From an uncultured Collinsella sp. (lineage in GTDB: Bacteria; Actinomycetota; Coriobacteriia; Coriobacteriales; Coriobacteriaceae): DNA of 44,711 bases. This document shows, piece by piece, positions 40,243 to 44,711 of the stretch. Each line of letters opens with the position of its first letter. Within the stretch, counting starts at the first letter, position 1. Made by a program: the position numbers and the translations under genes. The notes below the pieces were generated by a model. The model was not told the origin of the DNA, ran no database searches, and saw nothing but the letters and a program-made list of their open reading frames with translations. The stretch covers positions 1 through 44,711 of the forward strand of contig CAUDVX010000011.1 in the NCBI GenBank assembly GCA_958452935.1. Reading direction: 5' to 3'.

Positions 40243-40371
40243 GGTCGGAATGGGGGCAACTTCCCAACGCATTCCGCAGGGGGCGGCACATTTTGTAGCG
40301 CGAAGCGCGAAACAAAATGTGCCGCATGCCCGAGGACGCGTTGGGAAGTTGCCCCCGTTCCGGCCCGGACA
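40243..40371 (+). repeat. Modular hairpin element, copy 2
   Basis: An outer 24-bp inverted repeat (40247-40270 with 40338-40361, one G-U pair) encloses an inner 14-bp perfect stem (40283-40296 with 40312-40325) and an apical GCGC-GAA-GCGC. The boxes ATTCCGCAGG (40271-40280), GCGCGAAGCGC (40298-40308), ATGCCCGAGGACG (40326-40338) and CCCGGACA (40364-40371) match copy 1 in order and spacing. The apical stem shows a compensatory change (A-T in copy 1, G-C here). It lies about 50 bases upstream of the tRNA-Leu promoter. Confidence 0.85.
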
Positions 40372-40404
40372 TACGGATCTACCTGCGCATTTACAAATTC
40401 GTAA

Positions 40405-40453
40405 ACTTTTTTCAAAAAAGTGCTTGCACAGTTCTCGAATCATAGGTTATTAT
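40405..40453 (+). promoter_or_regulatory. tRNA-Leu promoter with upstream A/T palindrome
   Basis: The perfect palindrome ACTTTTTTCAAAAAAGT (40405-40421) is followed after 2 bases by -35 TTGCAC (40424-40429) and, 18 bases on, -10 TATTAT (40448-40453). The same arrangement precedes two of the tRNA-Gly genes. Confidence 0.7.
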
Positions 40454-40509
40454 CTTCTCGTTGAACGCGCGGGTCCAACAAAACGAACCGCGAATCAACA
40501 ACATAGCAT

Positions 40510-40599
40510 GTCGGAGTGGCGGAATTGGCAGACGCGCTAGCTTGAGGTGCTAGTGACCGCTTTTTGGTCATGCGGGTTCAAGTCCCGCCTCCGACACCA
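40510..40599 (+). tRNA. tRNA-Leu (anticodon GAG)
   Basis: The acceptor stem GTCGGAG/CTCCGAC is perfect. The anticodon arm CTAGC-TTGAGGT-GCTAG gives anticodon GAG (codons CUC and CUU). The long variable arm (TGACC...GGTCA) is as expected for a class II tRNA, the T-arm GCGGG-TTCAAGT-CCCGC is canonical and CCA is encoded. Confidence 0.97.
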
Positions 40600-40610
40600 T
40601 CGCATTTGAG

Positions 40611-40632
40611 AAGCCTCTTCGGAGGCTTTTTT
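40611..40632 (+). terminator. Terminator after tRNA-Leu
   Basis: AAGCCTC-TTCG-GAGGCTT with a T-run to 40632 forms a UUCG-capped intrinsic terminator directly after the tRNA. Confidence 0.93.
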
Positions 40633-40658
40633 GTTACCGATAGACGGTGAGGTCCACG

Positions 40659-43004
40659 ATGGAAACGCTTGAGCGCAACGAGTGGGCAGACGTTGCCCAA
40701 CTGGTCGAGATCACGAGCGATGCTGTCATCATCTGTGAGCTCGACGGAACCATTCTGCATGTGAATAATCGTTTGCTCGACCTGATGTGCGAGGAGCGCG
40801 CTGACGTCATCAACGGTGATGTCAAAGACGTTCTGTTCTCGTCTGCCTTTGAGCGCGCGACCGAACATCGTCTGCCGTTTGAGACCGATGGCTCCGAGAG
40901 CGAGCTGATGCTCAAGCTGAGCGACGGGTCTTTTATTCCCGTCTTGGTTCGCGCAGGTTCCGTTACGCCTCCGCGTATCTTTGGACGTCGTGCACCGCGT
41001 GTCCTTGTGGCGCTTCGCAGCATCGAAGAGCAGTATTCCCACGATCGTCAGCTCAAACGTGCGCTATCGGAGCTTAGGGTGGCGAATAAACGCCTTTCGG
41101 GCACCCTTTCGGTCATTATGAGTACCGTGGGTTCCGATGAGCTCCCCAGCTTGCTCGATACCGTTTTGAATCAGCTCGTTGGAACGCTCGATGCCTCCGG
41201 TGCGGCTATCTATTTTTCCGAGAGCGGCGGCTTTAAGCTCCGCGGTGTTTCTAAGGAGCTTGAGGACAGCTATCTGCCCGAGTTTATGCCGTACGGCGCG
41301 GGCATTCCGACCTACGTGCTTCGCGAGTCTCGTGCCTGCCGCCTGTCGATTCAGCAGGACCTTGAGGGCGATAGGATTGCCTCGGGCATGTTCATGGACC
41401 TGGACAATCGTTCTAAGCACCTGCTGCGCGTGCAAGATATGCCTCCATACCGCAGTGAGATCTGCCTTCCTGTGTTTTATGGCACGCAGGTGCTTGGTGT
41501 GTTGGAGGTGGGCTGGAAGCGTCCGCAGGCTCCGCTTGCCTATGACGTGAACGTGCTCGAGGTTATTTGCGACTACCTGTCTATTCAGCTGGTCGGCATG
41601 GCGTCGAGCTTACGTTCGCGCCGCACGGCGGAGCTCGGCCGCTCACTCAATTTGCTACGCGATGAACTGTTTACCTATCTCGATGACCCCGTTGCCGCTT
41701 CGCGAGCGGTGTCGACGGAAATCTGCACGGTGCTCAATTGTCATTTCTGCCCCGTGGAGTATGATGCGAGTCTTGACGCCTATGTCATTGATTTTGAGGG
41801 CGGCAGTCGCGTGGCGCTACCGGGAGACCCTGAGTCGCTCTTCTTTTCCACCACCGCACCGGCTGCGCGTTTGGGGGCCGCTTCCGATGGTTTTGAGCCG
41901 TCGGTGCTGGGCGGTGCGAGTGCTGATGATCTTAAGCATGTGCGCTTGACCCGCGTCGACGAATCCATGCCTATGGGCGGATGGTTGAGGGCTCATGGCC
42001 TGCCGTGCCAGGGCCTCTATGTCGATTCCGGCTTCGAGGCGGGACGCGTTCGCTCGGAGGGCGGCGGTCGGCGGAACAACGATGCAATCGTTCCCGCCGA
42101 CGTTGCCAAGGGGCCGACGACGCGTGCCTTGCTGCTCCGTGATGGCAGCCAAGAACCAATTGACGACCTTGAATACGACTACCTGGTGCATCTGGCGCAT
42201 GACTTTGAGCTGATCTATGAAGGCGAGTCTCAAAAACGCGAGGAGCGCCATATCGCTCAGACGCTTCAGGTTGGCATGAGAAATTCGCTTGGTGACGTTC
42301 CGGGCATTGCAACCGATTCGGTATACCTATCGGCAACGAATTCTGCGTTGGTCGGCGGTGACTTCTATACGCTTGTCCGACTTCCCGACGATTGCGCCGT
42401 TATGATTTTGGGCGATGTATCCGGCAAGGGAATCGAGGCGGCGTCGATGTCGGCGCTTGTCAAGACAGCGCTGACGGCCTATGCCTGGGAGGGTGCGGGG
42501 CCTGCCCGTATGGCTCGCTCGCTCAATAGCATGCTCATGGGCTTTTCGAGGGTCGAGACGTTTGTGACGGCGTTTATCGCCAAGATCGATCTTAAGGCGG
42601 GCCGCGCTACCTATTGCTCTGCGGGACATCCTCCCACTATGGTCATTAGGCCGTCGTCGACGCCGCTTGGCGGCGGCGAGACCTGCGGGGGAGAAGTGGA
42701 GCTTCTTGGGTGCCAATCGGGCGTGATCGGTGCCTTTGAGAGCATGGTCTACGAGACGGGTGCCTTTACGTTCGCTCCTGGTGACATGCTGTTTATGTAT
42801 ACCGATGGAACGATTGAGGCACGCGACCGCACGGGTGCTTTCTTTGGCGAACAGCGCCTTCGCGACCTTCTGCTCTCCGTCTCGGGTGAGGGTGTATCGG
42901 GAATCTGCGGTAAGGTCTTGGGCGAGCTTGACCGCTTTACCGAGTCGGCGCTGGACGATGACATCGCGCTGGTTTCCCTTGAGTTTTTACGGGGTCGATC
43001 GTAG
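40659..43004 (+). CDS. PAS-GAF-SpoIIE serine phosphatase
   Basis: The 781-residue cytosolic sensor phosphatase starts with a PAS domain (about 10-120: TSDAVIICELDGTILHVNNRLLDLM). A GAF-like domain follows (about 150-320: LDTVLNQLVGTLDASGAAIYFSE...EICLPVFYGTQVLGVLEVGWKR), then a diverged middle region. The C-terminal PP2C/SpoIIE domain has metal-binding GGDFY, ILGDVSGKGIEAA, FMYTDGTIEARD and DDDIALVSLEF. Such enzymes dephosphorylate STAS anti-anti-sigma factors. The adjacent STAS-HATPase fusion is the likely substrate. ATG 40659 follows GGTGAGG. A GTG at 40647 is an alternative. Confidence 0.88.
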   Translation: METLERNEWADVAQLVEITSDAVIICELDGTILHVNNRLLDLMCEERADVINGDVKDVLFSSAFERATEHRLPFETDGSESELMLKLSDGSFIPVLVRAGSVTPPRIFGRRAPRVLVALRSIEEQYSHDRQLKRALSELRVANKRLSGTLSVIMSTVGSDELPSLLDTVLNQLVGTLDASGAAIYFSESGGFKLRGVSKELEDSYLPEFMPYGAGIPTYVLRESRACRLSIQQDLEGDRIASGMFMDLDNRSKHLLRVQDMPPYRSEICLPVFYGTQVLGVLEVGWKRPQAPLAYDVNVLEVICDYLSIQLVGMASSLRSRRTAELGRSLNLLRDELFTYLDDPVAASRAVSTEICTVLNCHFCPVEYDASLDAYVIDFEGGSRVALPGDPESLFFSTTAPAARLGAASDGFEPSVLGGASADDLKHVRLTRVDESMPMGGWLRAHGLPCQGLYVDSGFEAGRVRSEGGGRRNNDAIVPADVAKGPTTRALLLRDGSQEPIDDLEYDYLVHLAHDFELIYEGESQKREERHIAQTLQVGMRNSLGDVPGIATDSVYLSATNSALVGGDFYTLVRLPDDCAVMILGDVSGKGIEAASMSALVKTALTAYAWEGAGPARMARSLNSMLMGFSRVETFVTAFIAKIDLKAGRATYCSAGHPPTMVIRPSSTPLGGGETCGGEVELLGCQSGVIGAFESMVYETGAFTFAPGDMLFMYTDGTIEARDRTGAFFGEQRLRDLLLSVSGEGVSGICGKVLGELDRFTESALDDDIALVSLEFLRGRS

Positions 43005-43085
43005 GTCATGACGCCTGACGGGCAAAATCCCTACGGTTGAAGAAACGTGTGCATCGAGCGAGCTCTTTTGGGGAACCATGGTCGT

Positions 43086-43832
43086 ATGAATGAGTGGAAT
43101 GACATAGCGGTTTTGACGCCACCGGGCGATATCGACATCGCCTCGGTGCCCGTACTGCGCCGACGGTTGGATAATTTGATCGACCGGGGCGTGCGTCGTG
43201 TTGTCATCAATTGCCAGACCGTGGGCTTTATCGACTCGACGGGCTTGGCGTTTTTGCTTACACGTGCCAGAGAGCTTATGAGGCATGAGGGGCTGCTTTC
43301 GCTCGTTAACGCCTCCGATGAGGTCGTTCGCTTTTTGGAAATTGCCCGACTTGTCGACATCCTGCATGTCGCGGGCCCGGCGCGGGAGTCGATTCCCGCC
43401 ATTCCGGTGGGAGAGTTGCCGCGATGGAGCAAGAGTGTCGAAGTGCAACGAGGCATCGAGAATCTCCCGTATTATCGGCACCGTGTGGCCGAGCTTCTCG
43501 AATCACTTCCCCTGAGGCGTGATGAACGTTATGACGTAGCATTGGCGTTGGGGGAGGCATTGGGTAACGCGTATGACCATGCGGGCGGTGTTGGCTGCGT
43601 CCTGACGGTTCAGGCCTATGGGGACCGCGTTGTGCTCGAGGTGCTTGATCGGGGCGCTGGCTATTCTATCGATGGGGCGAGCGAACCGGTAACATCCGAG
43701 GAACGCGGACGCGGTATCAAGCTCATGCGCATGCTCGTCGATAATGTGGAAGTTGCCCGTCGTACGGATGGCGCCGGCACACGCGTTCGGATGGTGAAGC
43801 TGTTTGGCTCGGCATTGGAATCGTGCGCATAG
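43086..43832 (+). CDS. STAS - HATPase (anti-anti-sigma / anti-sigma kinase) fusion
   Basis: The 248-residue protein joins two partner-switch modules. Residues 1 to about 105 form a STAS domain with the phosphorylatable Ser51 in FIDSTGLAFLL. Residues about 115-245 form a GHKL ATPase/kinase domain like RsbW/SpoIIAB, with N-box ALGEALGNAYDHAG, G1 box VLDRGAGYSID and G2 box RGRGIKLMRMLVDNVE. In known systems the kinase phosphorylates a separate STAS protein and binds a sigma factor; here both are in one chain beside the phosphatase gene. ATG 43086 is preceded by GGGGA at about 11 bases; GTG 43047 is possible. No sigma factor gene is in the window. Confidence 0.85.
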   Translation: MNEWNDIAVLTPPGDIDIASVPVLRRRLDNLIDRGVRRVVINCQTVGFIDSTGLAFLLTRARELMRHEGLLSLVNASDEVVRFLEIARLVDILHVAGPARESIPAIPVGELPRWSKSVEVQRGIENLPYYRHRVAELLESLPLRRDERYDVALALGEALGNAYDHAGGVGCVLTVQAYGDRVVLEVLDRGAGYSIDGASEPVTSEERGRGIKLMRMLVDNVEVARRTDGAGTRVRMVKLFGSALESCA

Positions 43833-43877
43833 CGCCTTGACTTGGCATTATTTACCTGCGCGAACTTGCATTGAGCA

Positions 43878-43926
43878 ACTTTTTTGAAAAAAAGTACTTG
43901 CGTCTTTTGGGCAACTCGCGTAAATT
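43878..43926 (+). promoter_or_regulatory. tRNA-Gly/Cys promoter with upstream A/T palindrome
   Basis: ACTTTTTTGAAAAAAAGT (43878-43895) abuts -35 TTGCGT (43898-43903). After 17 bases comes -10 TAAATT (43921-43926), 12 bases before the tRNA. Confidence 0.75.
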
Positions 43927-43938
43927 AATAACCCGCAA

Positions 43939-44014
43939 GCGGACATGGCTCAGTTGGTAGAGCACAACCTTGCCAAGGTTGGGGTCGCGGGTTCGAGCCC
44001 CGTTGTCCGCTCCA
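43939..44014 (+). tRNA. tRNA-Gly (anticodon GCC), copy 1
   Basis: The acceptor GCGGACA/TGTCCGC is perfect. The anticodon arm CAACC-TTGCCAA-GGTTG gives GCC. The T-arm has GGTTCGAGCC, the discriminator is T and CCA is encoded. Confidence 0.97.
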
Positions 44015-44024
44015 TTGCATTCCC

Positions 44025-44047
44025 GGACCGTTTTAACGGTCCTTTTT
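44025..44047 (+). terminator. Terminator-like hairpin between tRNA-Gly and tRNA-Cys
   Basis: GGACCGTT-TT-AACGGTCC followed by TTTTT; tRNA-Cys begins at 44049. No promoter fits between, so tRNA-Cys must be read through this hairpin or processed from the same transcript. Confidence 0.85.
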
Positions 44048-44048
44048 C

Positions 44049-44122
44049 GGCGAAGTGGCCAAGTGGTAAGGCAGAGGCCTGCAAAGCCTTTACCCCCGGT
44101 TCGAATCCGGGCTTCGCCTCCA
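44049..44122 (+). tRNA. tRNA-Cys (anticodon GCA)
   Basis: The acceptor is GGCGAAG/CTTCGCC. The anticodon arm GAGGC-CTGCAAA-GCCTT gives GCA with a near-perfect stem. The T-arm has GGTTCGAATCC, the discriminator is T and CCA is encoded. Confidence 0.96.
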
Positions 44123-44131
44123 GGCAACATC

Positions 44132-44153
44132 CGGGCGCTCCGGCGCCCGTTTT
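44132..44153 (+). terminator. Terminator-like hairpin after tRNA-Cys
   Basis: CGGGCGC-TCCG-GCGCCCG followed by TTTTGTTTT. The next tRNA starts 11 bases beyond, so read-through or processing is implied. Confidence 0.85.
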
Positions 44154-44164
44154 GTTTTACATAT

Positions 44165-44240
44165 GCGGACATGGCTCAGTTGGTAGAGCACAACCTTGCC
44201 AAGGTTGGGGTCGCGGGTTCGAGCCCCGTTGTCCGCTCCA
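44165..44240 (+). tRNA. tRNA-Gly (anticodon GCC), copy 2
   Basis: Identical over its 76 bases to the copy at 43939. It has no promoter of its own in the short gap after the preceding hairpin. Confidence 0.97.
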
Positions 44241-44248
44241 AGCACAAC

Positions 44249-44278
44249 AGCCCGACTACTACGGTAGCCGGGCTTTTT
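44249..44278 (+). terminator. Terminator after the second tRNA-Gly
   Basis: AGCCCGACTAC (44249-44259) pairs with GTAGCCGGGCT (44264-44274) with one mismatch, followed by TTTTT. Confidence 0.85.
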
Positions 44279-44410
44279 CGTACCCGTCGCTTGGGCTCGA
44301 ACCCGAGAGGGAGCGAGCGTTAGGCAAACGCGGAGCGTTTGTAGCGAGCTGGCGAGGACGCCGACAGGCGGCCGAAGCCGGTGCGGATCCGCGAAAGCGG
44401 ATACGCGGAC

Positions 44411-44428
44411 GCCCCGTTGTCCGCTCCA
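44411..44428 (+). pseudogene. Orphan 3' end of a tRNA-Gly gene
   Basis: GCCCCGTTGTCCGCTCCA is identical to the last 18 bases of tRNA-Gly, including CCA, but no tRNA body precedes it. Instead 44279-44410 is structured non-coding DNA: AAACGC-GGA-GCGTTT, ATCCGC-GAAA-GCGGAT, and an inverted T-arm-like GGGCTCGAACCCG at 44292-44304. It looks like a recombination scar or attachment-site duplicate. Confidence 0.7.
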
Positions 44429-44436
44429 ACTATCTT

Positions 44437-44463
44437 ACGCGGTTCTAACGAACCGCGTTTTTT
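44437..44463 (+). terminator. Terminator after the orphan tRNA end
   Basis: ACGCGGTT-CTAACG-AACCGCGT followed by TTTTT. It sits where a terminator would follow a complete tRNA, which supports the idea that the orphan end once belonged to a functional copy. From here to 44584 no gene, promoter or further stem was seen. Confidence 0.88.
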
Positions 44464-44584
44464 GTTGACGCTGCGGGGCACTGGGGCGCCGCTCGCCGCT
44501 GGGACTCTTTCCTCGTGATTTCCTCGTGATCTCCGTCCTTCCAATGTAATGAACGGCAAAGCAGGCGGGGGCCATCGGTATCGG

Positions 44585-44644
44585 GAACTATTTTCAAATT
44601 ATTTTAAAATAGTTCTTGCATTTGGGTGGATCATCCCGTATATT
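44585..44644 (+). promoter_or_regulatory. tRNA-Gly copy 3 promoter with upstream A/T palindrome
   Basis: The inverted repeat GAACTATTTT (44585-44594) / AAAATAGTTC (44606-44615) ends exactly at -35 TTGCAT (44616-44621). After 17 bases comes -10 TATATT (44639-44644), 12 bases before the tRNA. Confidence 0.75.
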
Positions 44645-44656
44645 AAATCCTCGCAG

Positions 44657-44711
44657 GCGGACATGGCTCAGTTGGTAGAGCACAACCTTGCCAAGGTTGG
44701 GGTCGCGGGTT
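44657..44711 (+). tRNA. tRNA-Gly (anticodon GCC), copy 3, cut by window end
   Basis: The first 55 bases are identical to the other two copies, through the anticodon arm to the start of the T-arm. The window ends inside the gene. Confidence 0.95.

Noticed and set aside
40405..40421. A/T palindrome before tRNA-Leu as an intrinsic terminator
   Set aside because: The stem is only A-T pairs with a one-base loop and abuts a -35 box; recurrence at other tRNA promoters fits a promoter element better.
44355..44366. CGAGGACGC in the block before the orphan tRNA end, resembling a box of the modular hairpin element
   Set aside because: Only nine bases match, the other three boxes and the nested arms are absent, so it is not called a third copy.
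1..44711. CRISPR arrays, insertion sequences, prophage genes
   Set aside because: No regularly spaced direct repeats, transposase or phage proteins were found; the only hints of mobility are the modular hairpins and the orphan tRNA end.

Overview
The window is a bacterial chromosome segment of fairly high GC. Gene order and protein families fit the Coriobacteriia, most likely a Collinsella-like gut actinobacterium: coaE next to uvrB, rapZ-whiA-gap-pgk-tpiA-gpmI-secG in one direction, SpoIIE/STAS partner-switch genes, and a complete sialic-acid catabolic cluster. The species assignment is inference, because no rRNA gene is present.

Layout. 1-7877: tail of an unresolved upstream gene and its terminator, then coaE, a membrane-anchored lytic transglycosylase and uvrB (+), facing a minus-strand operon mrp - HI0933-type flavoprotein - FAD-dependent dehydrogenase. 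7878-15645: uvrA, ybaK, a murJ with a long N-terminal tail, and uvrC. With uvrB, all three UvrABC excision-repair subunits lie within about 14 kb. 15646-26525: a sialic-acid island. It holds a peptide-type ABC importer (Tat lipoprotein binding protein, permease, permease-ATPase fusion, ATPase), an active CE7-type esterase, a nucleophile-less esterase paralogue, a NanA-type aldolase, a ROK kinase (NanK) and NanE. Together these would import sialic acid, probably deacetylate it, cleave it to ManNAc, phosphorylate it and epimerise it to GlcNAc-6-P. The leader and two intergenic gaps carry large RNA-like hairpins. 26536-33733: rapZ and whiA (with no yvcK between them), then lower glycolysis gap, pgk, tpiA and gpmI, and secG.

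33734-39918: a second Opp/Dpp-type importer (oppA, hairpin, oppBCDF). 39919-40509: a 591-base non-coding stretch with two copies of a modular hairpin element. Four short boxes are conserved between the copies, while the long perfectly paired arms are completely different. This is the most unusual signal in the window. 40510-44711: tRNA-Leu(GAG), a SpoIIE-type phosphatase with PAS and GAF sensors, a STAS-HATPase fusion, and a tRNA array Gly(GCC)-Cys(GCA)-Gly(GCC)-[orphan tRNA-Gly 3' end]-Gly(GCC, cut by the window end). The three recognisable tRNA promoters share an A/T-rich palindrome abutting the -35 box. A palindrome with core AAAACGTT recurs at three metabolic promoters (sialic-acid operon, gap, oppA) and suggests a common LacI-type regulator that is not encoded here.
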